Shown: piece after piece, positions 42,852 through 55,049 of the stretch | Position numbering within the stretch: the stretch's first letter is position 1 | Layout: each line of letters starts with the position of its first letter | From: Beroe forskalii | Taxonomy: Eukaryota; Ctenophora; Nuda; Beroida; Beroidae | Length of the DNA: 64,000 nt | Assembly (NCBI GenBank): GCA_011033025.1 | Contig: WFMF01000180.1 | Location: 186,001 to 250,000, forward strand | Direction of reading: 5' to 3' | Position numbers and translations under genes: made by a program | The notes under the pieces: model-generated | The model's database searches: none | Told to the model about the DNA's origin: nothing | The model's input: the letters and a program-made list of their open reading frames with translations, nothing else

Positions 42852-44240
42852 GTAAGTCTGGGTTTATTCCTTTTTAAGAAACACGAACCCATATTATTAA
42901 AGTCTGCCTATCATAGAAATTGGCGTATTGCTCAGTCAATCCACTGCGATTCTCGTGATTAGCTTGGTGAATGGTGATCTGACGATGCCAACGTCCGGTT
43001 CAACCGGCACCGCAGCTGAATTGTGTATTTGGCACCGCACAGAATAGTGACCACAGGAGAGGCAGACCACGTGAGAGGTAGACAAGTGACTGAGCAAGGA
43101 AAAAATTGTCAAAATACGGAGTATAACTCTTGTCTCTTAGTTTTTGGGCAGCAATGGGTTACCCGGTCAACTTTAGCTATCGGGTCAGCATTTCTCTAGT
43201 GGCTTAATTAGCGATGTTTCGTGTTTCAGTGCACTCATTCACGCACAAACTCAAAAAATAACCCCCGTAGAATTCTAATTGTTGATTCTTCTTATTTCAC
43301 GTCTAACATTCGGATGTAGCCTTCTCGAACGTTATCAAGAAATCATCGGAGTTATGAAACACGTGCAACATTGAACAAAGCACGTGACAGTGCGAACTGC
43401 AGTTTCTGTGTGCGCGGCGCAAGTTTGCGCGGCGTAAAGACGTATAAATAGCACGTCTCTACGCCGCGCGAACTTACACCGCGCGCACAGCAATGCACTT
43501 CGAACTACCACTGTTAGAGTTTAAATGAATTCCGGTGTTACTGACGTAAGTCCGTCTAGAACATTACTATATCCCAGCAACTGCAATGTTTTCTTATAGC
43601 ATTTAAATTCTTGTGGTTTACGACACTTTAAAATAGAAACTTAGTGTGTGTTTCGAATTATATTCGTAAAATGTTACACTTGCAAGCAGAACGAACTATA
43701 TATATTTAATTAAATTACAGTATATTTACCCGTCACAAATTCAATATATATAGTCTTATTTCAATAATATAAACGGCATTTAATTAGCACTATTTTACAA
43801 TATTATATTTGTGAAGAACGACAAGATATTGTTATATTTTGCAACATTTCGCCGTGTGAAATGTATTCTCCTCTGTAAACAGCTACATTTAAAGATCGTA
43901 AGAAGTGGTGCGGTTGACGGCGTGTTGATGTGCTATGTTAAGCTATGATAATTACGTCAAAAGCAATCGTCTAGTGTTAGTGTGAGGTTAAATGAGAGAA
44001 TGAGGATGTATTATAACGTGAAATGTACATACATACACCTGAGCAATTCAAAACTTCATTCTTCCATCTAGGCTGAAAATAACAAATTTGTAGTGTATGC
44101 CGTTCGCCAAAAATTGGCGACTTCACGTCAAAGATTCACCACTATTAAAGTATTAACCCTTGTTACTTCAGTCGACATATGACGATAATAATAATAATAA
44201 TAATACCAAGGGATGTGTTATACTTTAGACGCCGCGTCAG
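42852..44240. other. Intron or intergenic, no further exon found
   Basis: No exon fitting phase 1 was recognised. It contains a strong palindrome at 43391-43507. The rest is AT-rich. Confidence 0.45.
43391..43507. repeat. GC-rich palindrome, ~50-bp arms around TATAAATA
   Basis: gtgcgaactgcagtttctgt and gcgcggcgtaaagacgt on the left pair with acgtctctacgccgcgcgaa and tgcacttcgaac on the right, around ataaatagc. The strong GC arms stand out against AT-rich flanks, and the TATA-like centre sits exactly at the loop. Confidence 0.85.
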
Positions 44241-44320
44241 AAAAATAGGCGGTTCAACGTCATCAACTCACTACATTGAGCTATAACAATGACGTCATCC
44301 TACCCGCCTATTTATCTCGT
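44241..44320. mobile_element. ~80-bp mini-MITE, copy 1
   Basis: Inverted ends aaataggcggt and cgcctattt flank a core with aacgtcatcaactcactaca and tgacgtcat. It is one of three local copies (also 47585-47668 and, inverted, 48581-48660). Confidence 0.85.
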
Positions 44321-44433
44321 GGCCGGAGTTTAGGGCATGTCTATCTTTCAAGGTTGTAATAGTATTACAACCGCCGCGCGTAATTATTTCATTGTGTTAA
44401 ATCAGTCTACCAGAGGGAGGAGGAGGAATCCGG

Positions 44434-44822
44434 TGTACGTGTACCCGGGTGGGTTTATATTGGAGTATATATTTTATATATTCCAGGGTTATTTGCATGT
44501 GGAGTTTTCAGAAACTGTACGTACAGATGTTTAGTGTATTTTGTATACACAATACACTATACACATACATAGTTTATGTGTACGGGTGGGTTTATTGGAC
44601 TACATAATATTATATATTCCAGGGTTTTTTGCATGTGGAGTTTTCAGAGAGACTGTATATACAGATGTATAGTGTATTTTGTATACACAATACAGTATAC
44701 AAATACATAGTTCACGTGTACGGGTGGGTTTATTGGACTACATATTATATAGTGGGTTTTTAGCATGTGGAGTTGTCAGAGAGACTGTATACAGATGTAT
44801 AGTGTATTTTGTATAGTGTATT
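44434..44822. repeat. ~110-140-bp tandem repeat, 3 copies
   Basis: The block gtgtacgggtgggtttattg, then tatattccagggtt, gcatgtggagtttcaga and tgtatacacaatacac, recurs from about 44437, 44578 and 44717. The third copy is shorter. ORFs across it are repeat-derived. Confidence 0.85.
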
Positions 44823-45892
44823 TTCTGGAACTAAGTACGAGACAGTGTTCGACAAGTTTCCGAGCAAACGAGGAGCGAAATACTTGGTACTTTGCAGTTT
44901 ATTGTGGATACATAGCATACATAGTGTGTATGTGTTTTGAGTACAGTGCATTGTTGTACAGACTACAGAGGAGCAAGATAACTTGCGTGTAAGTCAAAGT
45001 TCTGGATCACTGCTTAGATACCGCATGTCCGTATATAGATACCGTACACTTGCTTCCTGCCGTTTGCAGTCTGCAGTCATGATCTGATCACATTCCTGTA
45101 CTTTTCCTGTAGTTTTCATATCCCATGTGACGGGTCTTGTCGTAGGCGCATCTTCGGAAGCGCATATTGCATAACTAACTACCTTGCATACAACATACCT
45201 ACCTACCTACCTACCTACCTAACTACCTACCTGCCTACCTTGCAGTCCTTGCACTCTTGCATATCACAATAATATGTGCATTTTGGCTGTCTGTTCATTG
45301 CCAGATAGCAATTGCAGACTCCTGAACTAAACTCGTAAGTCTGCGGAAAATAGGTGCTATCGGCAGCATCATTCGGCCTGCTGTACAGGAAATAGTTACT
45401 CAGCTAATACTGCAACTGTTTGCAAGGACGCACATAGTTGGATAAGTTTTGTTGCGAAGCTGCCAAAAAACGAGTGGTTTTCGAAACAAATCAGTACCCC
45501 CTACGGCCCTACATCCTAACATCCTAACATCTATCCTATCATATTTGCCCTCAAACGGCTTTGACATTATCAGCACATCTCTCAGAATATCCCCCTAGAT
45601 CCTGACATCCCCTCCAGCTAATGTCGAGCTAATGAGTGGTGCACTCTGTGTACACATTGTTATGATCCTGTTAATTACCACGTTAATTACCAGGCAGAGG
45701 TGTGTAGATTAGAGGTGTGTGTAAAGCCAGAATGCTGGCCCCAGATCTCCTATATTCTACAGGAATCTTGATCTTTATTAACGATTTCACGAGGGATTTA
45801 GAAGTAACTATGGACTCGTGGGGCCCTTATTAATATTCAGAGATCAGTTCTGAGCCTGATTAAGGGATCTAGAGTTCTTCCATACCAAGGAT
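44823..45892. other. No gene seen; contains (ACCT)n
   Basis: Unique sequence apart from the (acct)n tract at 45182-45240. Confidence 0.45.
45182..45240. repeat. (ACCT)n microsatellite
   Basis: About 13 tetranucleotide units with a few substitutions. Confidence 0.95.
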
Positions 45893-46060
45893 GTGGAATT
45901 TGACATTTATTGCTTGTTGAATATGACACCTGTTTGTGGGATGTGGCATTTTTACTGAGGGAATGTGGCATTTGTTCGTGGAATGTGGCATTTGCCATTT
46001 GAATGTGGCTGGCATTTGCCTGTGAGAAGTGGAATTTGTTTGTGAGTGTGGGATTTGGAA
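45893..46060. repeat. Degenerate 14-20-bp minisatellite (gaatgtggcatttg)
   Basis: About eight variants of g(a/g)atgtggcatttg occur with irregular spacing. The minus-strand Asn/His/Ser-rich ORFs here are this repeat translated. Confidence 0.75.
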
Positions 46061-46904
46061 TTTTTAAATCTGCATAACCTCGCACGTTCCGAGAGTACAC
46101 TCATCAAAAGCTCCTCTTTCGTATAATATTGCATGTCAGATACACGGGAATCCATATCCTAGAAATCTACAATTCCTGTACACGTTTTCTTGGAATTTAT
46201 GATGTATTTACACAAATCAAAATACATGGCAGTCAATTGCACATACATGTATAATGTATATGATGGCTCATGGCCGTGGTGGCTAATTGCGAAATATTAT
46301 CATAAAAATTAGAAAATACGCAAATATAAAACATAAAATCTGACTAAAATAAAAGTTAAATCGAAGTAAAATAGAAATAATATGTTCTGATAACACTCGT
46401 GGCATATGATATTCAAGTAGTTGTATGTTGCATAAGCTGAGGAGTTGGGTAAATTCTCACAAGTATGATATATACATGTCGTATTTTATATCTCTTGGTC
46501 GGTTTATGTTCGAGAAATGAATCTTATCATACTCTAGTAGATCTTGTTGATTTGAAGTGGGTATCAACGATCTTTTAGAATCTTATTGGTTCCATGATAC
46601 AAGTCAACTTGATCATGGCAAATGAAAAAAATAGGTATATCGTCATCACCCTCCTTAAGCTCGCAAATGGATATAATCATACCTCTGTGGCATTTGAAGT
46701 GATGTGATTATCAGTGTTTTACACACGTATCATTGATGAAGCTGAACAACCCACAACTCCAGCACCTATAAAGGGGGTGCTAGGTGGCCCCAGAGTGTGC
46801 TCCTTGAGTTAGCTATGTGCGTGTCTTTTTCCTGTCTACTTATTTACAGACACCCCCTCCTTTACGCGGGCCTAGGGTTGCGGCATATGAGCGTACCCAT
46901 AGGA
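46061..46904. other. No gene seen
   Basis: AT-rich sequence with no supported exon or repeat. Confidence 0.45.
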
Positions 46905-47976
46905 TCGCGAAATCGTCAAGATATTGACCAATCAGCTAACGAGTTTGCTGGGAACTCGCGTGCTGATTGGCCAATGCCAAATGGACCTGTGGGTAAACTT
47001 ATACGCCGAAGACACTAGCACCTCGGGTTGCGGCCCCTGATACCTCACAAGAGGTAGGTACATCGTGTACTGTGCCAGCATGTCATTTGGTGGTCAAGCC
47101 CCCTGGTATAATATGATAATATGTTGTCAAAGGCGGTTTTCTGAGCGCAATATCCTGGGATGGAGCTGACTGGTTCCAGGACTTGCCAGGACACTTCTTG
47201 AGGCTCTTCAAAATAACCTTATACTCTTATGGCATTCAAATTGAAAACAGTCGTCACATTGAAAAGTTGCCAAGAGAGATAGAATCTAATTCTAAAGACT
47301 ATCCTATAAATCTCCAAGGACAATCCCTGTATTCTTCAGCGGTCATATCAGACGTCAATTTTCTTGATGTATATTTCGCCCTCACTTCATTTGAATTATC
47401 ACTGTTAAAAGCCTGAAAACTGAAAATTTAAATGAAGATTGCCCACTTGATTCATTCAAACCAAGATGATTAGATATCTTCATATCCAAGAAAACAATCT
47501 GATCTATCCCTGATACCCAGAATAAAATTCCAAATTCCACGAATCCACAGCATGTACTTTGTATTCGATGATTAAACGATGCGTTAGAGAAATAGGCGGT
47601 TCAACGTCATCAACTCACTACATAGAGCTATGATAATGAAGTCATTCTACTCGCCTATTTCTCGTGCGCAGGGTTTAGGATACCGCCCCAAACAGCTTCC
47701 TGACTTCTCGTTCCCGCTGGTTAACCTCTTATGTAATGTAGTAATCAGTAATAAGTCTGTACATTCAGAGGCAGCCTTGAGTTTGATAGAAAATAGGTTC
47801 CTTGAAAGGACTTTATTAAAGAAAGACGGGGTACTTCACCTGTCACTGAGACCAGTCCGAGACCTAATGCTACTGGATGCTGCTATTAGTTTACCCACAG
47901 GTCCATTTTTGGCATTGACCAATCAGCTCGTGAGTTGACTGCAAATTGGACAATGTCTTGACGATTTCGCTAACTT
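46905..47976. repeat. Inverted duplication, ~85-90-bp arms, ~0.9 kb apart
   Basis: 46905-46996 (gatcgcgaaatcgtcaagat.., ..gaccaatcagct.., ..aatggacctgtggg) is inverted at 47893-47976 (cccacaggtccatttttggc.., ..gacgatttcgc). It may be the terminal repeat of a larger element. The enclosed mini-MITE copy 2 and a 78-codon ORF (47183-47416) give no identity for it. Confidence 0.7.
47585..47668. mobile_element. ~80-bp mini-MITE, copy 2
   Basis: Same family and orientation as 44241-44320: agaaataggcggttcaacgt to cgcctatttctcg. Confidence 0.85.
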
Positions 47977-48050
47977 GTCGGTAGCTTTCAGTACCAATGT
48001 ATTACTGGAGAATGTCAGTAATGTCAGAAACTTACTTGTCGCACACAGAG

Positions 48051-48093
48051 ATACCGAAAGATATATCTTTGTTTATATAGATAAATCTTTCGG
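48051..48093. repeat. Hairpin (accgaaagat / atctttcggt)
   Basis: Arms accgaaagatatatcttt and the aaatctttcggt side fold around a tttatat centre. Confidence 0.6.
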
Positions 48094-48317
48094 TGCTGCT
48101 CTTTGAATATCAATGAAGCGGATCATTACCAATCATGTGCTACGGGAGTTCACCCTCTTCATTAAGTCATGAGAAGGAAGTAAACAACTATACACGTCTC
48201 CAATGCTCAGTTTTAGAACCTCGATAAAATATACATCCTTCGCGAGCGTGTATCATGCTTGGTGGTGACCTTGTTTAATTTCCACGGTCAACGCTCACCA
48301 AGCTGTCTCCAATCAGA

Positions 48318-48376
48318 TTGTTCTGTATCCGGCAGATGTACCTATCAGATAGGTACATCTGCCAGATACAGAACAA
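48318..48376. repeat. 29-bp inverted repeat plus adjacent direct copy
   Basis: ttgttctgtatccggcagat.. (48318-48346) pairs with 48348-48376 with one mismatch around a single base. A third, direct copy of the right arm follows at about 48388-48418. Confidence 0.88.
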
Positions 48377-48580
48377 ATGTCTCCAATCAGGAAGGTACAT
48401 CTGCCAGATACAGAACAATAATGGAAGGTTCCGGATGACAGGATATGAGCAGAGTCAGGGTCCAGCTAATCACTGCCTCACCGGTTCCGTAATTCCGGAT
48501 ATAAGATTACCAGTATATCTCGTAGTGTACTTGGCGGCACATTGTATTGTATCTCGTGGAAGACTACTCGAGCCCACTCA

Positions 48581-48660
48581 AGAAATAGGCGGTTGGGATG
48601 ACGTAATTATCATTGCTTAACGTAGCAAGTTGATAACGTTCAACCGCCTATTCCTCGCGT
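48581..48660. mobile_element. ~80-bp mini-MITE, copy 3 (inverted)
   Basis: agaaataggcggttgggatg to caaccgcctattcctcg; its core matches copies 1 and 2 only when reverse-complemented. Confidence 0.82.
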
Positions 48661-48859
48661 GCGGGGTTAAGTTATCCTAGTTAATAGGATAATAGGACAC
48701 CGTGTGTGTGTGGCGGCTGCGGTGCAGTAGACCGTGACTGCGGCTGATAGGCCGTTGAGAATGATGTCATTATCATGAATTGGAATATGGAACTAGCTAT
48801 ATTTCGATTCTAAAAATATTTCTAAAATAACCAAAGAGGGGGATCTGATTTTAGTTGTT

Positions 48860-49530
48860 ATGACATCCATAGCAAACGGCCCATAGCAACGACCTAAAAT
48901 TGAAGTTTTTTTTGACATTTAGATCCGGGCCACATTTTCTTTTGATTACTCATCATACAGGATAGATATTTCCATTTTGTGTAAAGTTTCAGTAATCAGA
49001 TTCATGACCAGTCAACGCGTTTTGAGATTTCAGGTTGTTATGACCTTCATAGAAACCCATACGAGTTTCATAGCAACCGAACTAAAAAGGGAAAAAATCT
49101 AGGTCTTTTAAGAAAAAAAACCGCTAATTGCCATTCATTTCAATGCTATTGTTGATAGAAAGAGTACTAAACAACAAAAAATGTTCCAATACAGTTAATG
49201 AGCTCAATGGGGGTTCAATGCATGTTGGATGTAGTCCCCTTTTGGTGAATTTGGGGTGATTTATGAAAACCCTTGCATTTTAATACGGTTGCTAGGGAAA
49301 ACTCGTGTGGTTGTTTAAAAAAGTGAATAGCAACCTGAAAATCTCGAAATTCAGGTTGACTGGTCATAATTACTGAAACTTTTCTCAAAATCGAAAATCT
49401 ATCCTGTATGACGAGTAACCTAAAGGAGAAATTGTGGCCTAGATCTAAATGTATCAAAAAATACCAAAAAATCTTCAATTTTGTAGTCGGTTGCTATGGA
49501 ACTCGTGTGGTTGCTGCATATACCTGTGAC
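48860..49530. repeat. ~670-bp foldback repeat, copy A
   Basis: The left arm (ctaaaattgaagttttt.., ..acaggatagatatttcc.., ..gaccagtcaacg.., ..aggttgttatgacc) is mirrored by the right arm (..aatagcaacctgaaaatctc.., ..ttgactggtcataattactg.., ..ctatcctgtatgac.., ..ggttgctatggaac). A second copy lies at 50680-51270. Confidence 0.85.
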
Positions 49531-49571
49531 ATGCGGGACAAAAACCATGGATCAGCTTGTTTGAAGCCCTG

Positions 49572-49990
49572 CCCTGGCTGCCAGGGCGGTAACCCCGCGG
49601 TAAGAAAAAAAAAAAAAGAAATAGAGGAGTCGAGACCCATCCAGAACATCTGTCGTAAAATTTAGGTCTAGGACAAACTGTTTTTTAGTGATACGCGTAT
49701 ACTTGTACCGCACGCTGTAACGTAACTGCCAGGGCTATAAGCGAGAATTCAGTGTCACAGGTGATATAATATTCTGCCCTGGCCAGGGCGGTAACCCCCG
49801 CGGTAAGAAAAAAAAAAAAGAAATAGAGAGTCGAGACCTATCTAGAAACGATCTGTCGTAAAATTTTAGTTCTAGGACAACCGTTCTTATTGATACGCGT
49901 ATACTTAGATCGCATCGTGCTACAGTAACGTAACCGGCCAGGGCTATAAGTTGGTAGAGAATTCAGTGTCACAGGGTGATATAAATATAG
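49572..49990. repeat. ~208-bp tandem duplication with internal poly(A)
   Basis: Two units (about 49572-49780 and 49781-49990) each run ccctggc.gccagggcggta, then acc(c)ccgcggtaag, A(12), gaaatagag, gtcgagac, tctgtcgtaaaatt, gatacgcgtatac and agaattcagtgtcacag. A third, inverted partial copy is at 61017-61148. The A-run suggests a retroposed origin but lies mid-unit. Confidence 0.82.
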
Positions 49991-50679
49991 CATTAATAAT
50001 ATAATAATGGGTCAAGAGCTGATAATGGGACCCAATTTAAACGATGAGATTCCTCAAGAACGGGAAATGTAGAGCCAGCGATCGAGGTCAAGTTTTGTTG
50101 GATCTAAGATGGAGTGTGGCTTAGCTATGTGAGGAAGGTCTGGTGACGCTACTATGACGTCACTTGACGTCACTCAACTTAGCGGCTCTTTATCGCTTTT
50201 TAGCGAAAATAGGCCATTTTGAGTGCATTTTTCTGCCCGTTAGCTGAAAGGATAGCTGTCTGATTTTTCGAACAATTTTAGCAAATTTAAAGAGCTTTCA
50301 GAAAATCATATGGATTGGGCCATCTCGATCTTTCTATCGAGATATACGCGATTTTCTAAGGTGCAGAAAATCGATTTCCAAATTATAGGACAAAAAACTA
50401 AACGAACGAGAGATGTCAAGAACCATGACTTATGTTGAGATTTGACCGGCTAAAGTGGTATGTTGTACTAGAGTGGAATTGTGGCTAGGCTATATGGGAA
50501 GTTGGGTCCGGTCTGTTTTTGGCGCTGTGATGACGTCATCAAAATCGCGTAAAACCGCTAAAATCACGAATTTTGCGTTAGAACGCTGTTTTGCGCTACT
50601 TTGAGCATTTGTAACTTGGTTAGATTTTATCAGATTATGTTTTTGTTTCATATTCTGCTTTTAGTTCTCGAGATTTAGC
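49991..50679. other. No gene seen; many gacgtca words
   Basis: Sequence resembling that at 20.5-21.0 kb in style (tgacgtcat-type words, statements like ttttgcgtaaaaccgc) but with no ORF or clear copy. Confidence 0.4.
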
Positions 50680-51270
50680 TATAAAACGAGTTTCAGGGCG
50701 ATCAGTCGAAGATTGATATTTCGATTTTGTGTAAAGTTTCAGTAATCATGACCAGTCAACGCTGAATTTCGAGATTTCAGGTTGCTATGACCTTCATAGC
50801 AACCACACGAGTTTCCATAGCAACCGAACTCAAAATGGAAAAATCTTGTTTTTTTAAGAAATAAAACTCGCTAATTGCCATTCATTTCAATGCTATTGTT
50901 GAAGTGAAAGAGTAGTAAACAACACAAAATGTTCCAATACAGTTAATATATGTAGCTCAATAGGGGGTTCAATGCATGTTCGATGTAGTCTCCTTGGGTG
51001 GAATTTAGGTAATTTAAGTGAAAATCCTTGCATTTTAATACGGTTGCTATGGAAACTCGTGGTTGCTAAGAAAGTGAATAGCAACCTGAAAATCTCGAAA
51101 TTCAATTGACTGGTCATAATTACTGAAACTTTTCACAAAATCCAAATATCTATCCTGTATGACGGTAATCAAAAGAGAAATTGTGGCCTAGATCTAAATG
51201 TCAAGAATACCAAAATCTTCAATTTTTAGGTCGGTTGCTATGGAACTCGTGTGGATTGCTATGGATGTAT
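50680..51270. repeat. ~590-bp foldback repeat, copy B
   Basis: Direct copy of 48860-49530. It carries ccattttgtgtaaagtttca-like and gaccagtcaacgc blocks on the left, and aatagcaacctgaaaatctc with ttgactggtcataattactg on the right. It is slightly shorter than copy A. Confidence 0.85.
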
Positions 51271-52454
51271 ATACCTATGACAGGACAAAACCATGTGATC
51301 AGCTTGCTTGTATATAGATATAATACATTCGCTCACCTTATACAGAGTGTATTGTACGCCTGCTCTGTACCTAATCTTGTTCATGTGAAATGCCTTGAAT
51401 GTACCTTCATCACCGCGTTACTGTTGAAGTCCCCATTGGCTCATCGGTACCCCTGCCTGAAAATGTTACTTTCTATAATCACATCGCATAATCAGTTGTG
51501 TACAATCACAGATTTACACCCTGCTATTGAGTTTTGTGAAAACATGAATGTTGTACTGAAGTACCGCCACACTGTTTAATGTACTAAAGGGTTACACTGT
51601 ACATTACATTATAAGTTCACTGCATCACCATCCAGTGATGACGTGTGCTGTATATGTACATATTATATGATAAGTTAGTACTCATTTATAACATAACTTT
51701 AAAATGAAATTGACAAAAAGCATCTACTCTGATTTTATACTGATTGTCAATGTCACCAGTACTACTGTTGAAACAAGAATAAGTTTGTTGGTCCTTATCA
51801 AATCACTGCCGGTTGCCACAGTTGCAGGAAATCTGAAATGGTATCACTGTTTAGTGTTTATGACGGTGGGGTGGACAAGGGTCTCTCGCTATTTTGGCAA
51901 ACAAGAGTCTGGTGTTTTTTCAATCCTTGTTGTCCACCAAGCTTGTCCACCCCACGAAATAGCACAACTGTGCTTTTTTCCAACAATTGACTGGCAACAC
52001 CTAAGGCTCCTACATTTTTTGAGATATCGACATGGGTTTTTTTGTAATGCCTAGATAAATCTATTCTACACTGAAAGTGCATCTCCTTTTTTTGAATTAG
52101 GCCTCACAAGCTCGTCAATCAATCAATGTTCATGCGCCAGATTGGAAAACGACGTTTTTCAACATTTGTACATCATAGGACATTGCGAAGGTTGTGATTG
52201 GAGTTCCCAGATGATCTTTATATCTCTGGATAGCTGAGACTTTCCTCTATTGATTCCATGCAAGTTTTAAGAGAAATTTTGACTCTTTTGTCGTTTTTCG
52301 AAGAGAAACGTTGTTCTAATTGGCGACTCGTCGCTACCTGCGCACAGACTACTAGCAAAGGTGTCCACCCCACGTGCGCAGGGTGTATAACCTTTCCAAC
52401 TAAAACTTTATGAAGTTTGTGAAATAGAAATACACAATTGTTCTAAGGGTAATG
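51271..52454. other. No gene seen
   Basis: Two ORFs of 116-132 codons have no domain or splice context. A ggggtggacaagg/cttgtccaccccac inverted repeat spans about 51868-51957, with another ccaccccacg word at 52364. Confidence 0.4.
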
Positions 52455-53178
52455 TATTTTCCTAAGCCCGCATAGGTGTGTGTACACACAGTGCAGCTCA
52501 AGCCAAACAGGGATGTGATGCATTAAATAACCCATATATAATATAACTGGTGGACTGATTGTGTCCATTGCTACTAAGGACAGAAAATACAAATTTTGGC
52601 AGTCAGCATTGAAAAAAGCATCTATTATATTTCTAAGTCCACAGAGGCAACTGACCCCCGCAGCTGCATTTGTTATTTTTGTTGACTGTTCTGACATGTG
52701 CAGTTCGACGGACGGACGTTGCTCGTTTATTTTTTTGACTGGATGACTTACTCTAAGCAGAGCCCCTTTTTTTGCGCGCAGCGCGCGCTGTCGTTTCACT
52801 CCTCGGCGCGGCGTCAGCACCTGGTTAGGTGAACTAGATGGCTAAAATTTCTTAAGCCCGCATGGGTGTGTGTGTGTATACGCGCCGCGCGCGCGCGAGC
52901 CAAACAGCTGGGATATACGTGTTTAGCAAATATTAACTATAATTGAAGTTTTGGCCTTGACCTTCAATTCAAGCCTTCCCCTAACCAGGGGTGTCGCGAG
53001 ACGGCTTGCTGCGCCGCGCACTCCGTGCGCGAAACCAGGGCGCTGGTTAGGGCAAATTCAAGCCATGTTATTATATTTCATAGATAACACTCAGTTCGTG
53101 TTGGTTGCTAAACACGTATACCCTTGTTATCGTCCCGCGCCGCGCGCAATACACACACCTATGCGGGCTTAGGAAAAG
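52455..53178. mobile_element. ~0.72-kb TIR element with internal end copy
   Basis: ttttcctaagcccgcatagg plus tgtgtg at the left end is inverted at 53152-53178 (cacacacctatgcgggctta + ggaaaa). A direct copy of the left end lies inside, at about 52848-52875, so two related elements may be joined. Another inverted pair (cttcaattcaagcc, ctaacc and ggttag) lies near 52962-53065. No target duplication was identified. Both GC-rich arms contain gcgcgc runs. Confidence 0.72.
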
Positions 53179-55049
53179 GATTATCTGAGGGCAGTTGAGG
53201 GCTGAGGGCACAGGAAATGGTGGCTGAGGCTGTGAGCCTTGTTTTGCAATCAAGGATTTTTATCTAAGTAAGGTTGAATTCCATGGATTACTTCTCTATT
53301 ACTTCTCTATTATTTACTTCTCTATTTTAAATTTCAATATATATGTTATAAGAGGCTGGAAGATCCAGTAAGAGGTGGAAAGTTGAATTTGAGTTCTGAG
53401 AAAAGTGTTGATGTATTTATCAATTATCTTTGGGATACAAATACAGTCATCTTTGTACAGTCAAGCCACAAAACTTTCCAACAGCTCTTTCCTTAGTCTT
53501 TGATAGGATCCAAGTGAGATACCTTTATCAGAGATCTAGGCATTTTTCTTTATAATGTATGGACACAAGCCTGCGAAGTTGGCTTTTTTAATCTTTTCTG
53601 TGGCTTGCCGCTTGACTGACAAGATGACTGTATCTGTTGTAGAAAGCAATTTTTTGTTACACAAGGCATTATATGAGCCACCATTATCAAGTCAGCAAAT
53701 TGCATGGAAACTTTTATTGAACAGTTAGTCAGGAAAACACATTTGTCAAGTGCATTGTCATCCCCACAATCTGAACAAATACCAAAGTCATTGAAGACAT
53801 TTGGGGAAGTACAAGTAGGATTACCTTTCCTTGACTTGGGAGTTCATTGATGTTTGTGGAGGAGTAGCAGGATGCAGAGTAAGGCAGTGACAAGGGGTGA
53901 AATTGTGACCGATATTAGTCCAATTCTGGCTATCTGCAGCTGAGACTATGGTGGGAAACACTCTCTTAGCAGTGCCTGTAACGAAAAATTGAGGACTGGA
54001 GGGCATGGTTTGAAACCACTGCATTTACACCAGCACCTGATGCACTCCCACCAAGACTTCAAGAAATGTGGAAAAACCTTGTGATAATTGGAATAATTCC
54101 AATAGCACACATGTAATCTGTTATTAAAACAAACTTCTAGCTTTGAGTGTCTTAGTTATTTAATTTAATAATATATGTTGTGCCATAAGTTTGATATAGA
54201 TTTTTCAGTGATATTATTGGTTTGTTACACCTCAGAAGCTGTTTTTGTGAATTTTATTCTTTTTGATGACTCACTGTACACCATACTCACTGAGCCAGGA
54301 TGAGAGGCAATGGAAACAACAGCAATGATTTCCTGTTACATCACTCAAGCTCAAGTTACAACAAATCTCGAAACATGTGTTTGCCTCAGAACTGCATTTA
54401 CCAGCAAAAGTTCAACTCAGATTTCCAAATGAAAGTTCTGTTCCTAAATATCCTTCACAGTAAGAAATTTGTTTGATTTTAATTTACTGTCCTACATTAA
54501 ATTTCAGCACTCTATCCAATGTACATTTGGCAAGCATAACCTGTCAATTGCAATTAGATGCATTGCTTATATTTAATTGGATGATCATTTCATTTCATGC
54601 ATATCACTTGCATCATTCACAACCAGGAGATAGCATTAAGGAGATGATAGCAAAAGACAGGTTTCATCTTTATTCAGATAAGGTTTGCTTCATTGTCAAA
54701 GTCTTAATCTCCACTATCAGTACTTTTGGAATGGTCATGGTTTAGGTTGTACCTAATATTAAAGTATAAATGTACTATTATTGTTATTCTATTGCCATCC
54801 AATCTTCCAATGAGAATTCATTGATTATATCTTACAGTCAGTTATTGATAAAACTTGAAGATTCAATTGAACCCTCCTACTTTCCTACTTCCCTTTTACA
54901 TACATTAACTCATTAATATAGCCACATACTCAACATCTAATTTCATGAAATAGGATAAAATAAAATCATGTTTTTATTGCACCAAAATGATATTTCTACC
55001 ATCAATTTGTAGGTTATCATATAATTCTCAAGTTCAATTAATGTTTCAG
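53179..55049. other. Mostly non-coding; possible minus-strand coding relic
   Basis: No + strand exon is certain. On the minus strand, about 54024-53570 has two adjoining open stretches in different frames: MQWFQTMPSSPQFFVTGTAK.. and PTCTSPNVFNDFGICSDCGD.., the latter Cys-rich. They might be one frameshifted or spliced coding region. I cannot assign a family. Upstream exons of the cyclin-like gene should lie in this stretch or before it but were not recognised. Confidence 0.3.

Noticed and set aside
51704..52082. 116-codon ORF and its antisense partner
   Set aside because: Overlaps an inverted repeat (ggggtggac/gtccacccc) and shows no conserved motif.
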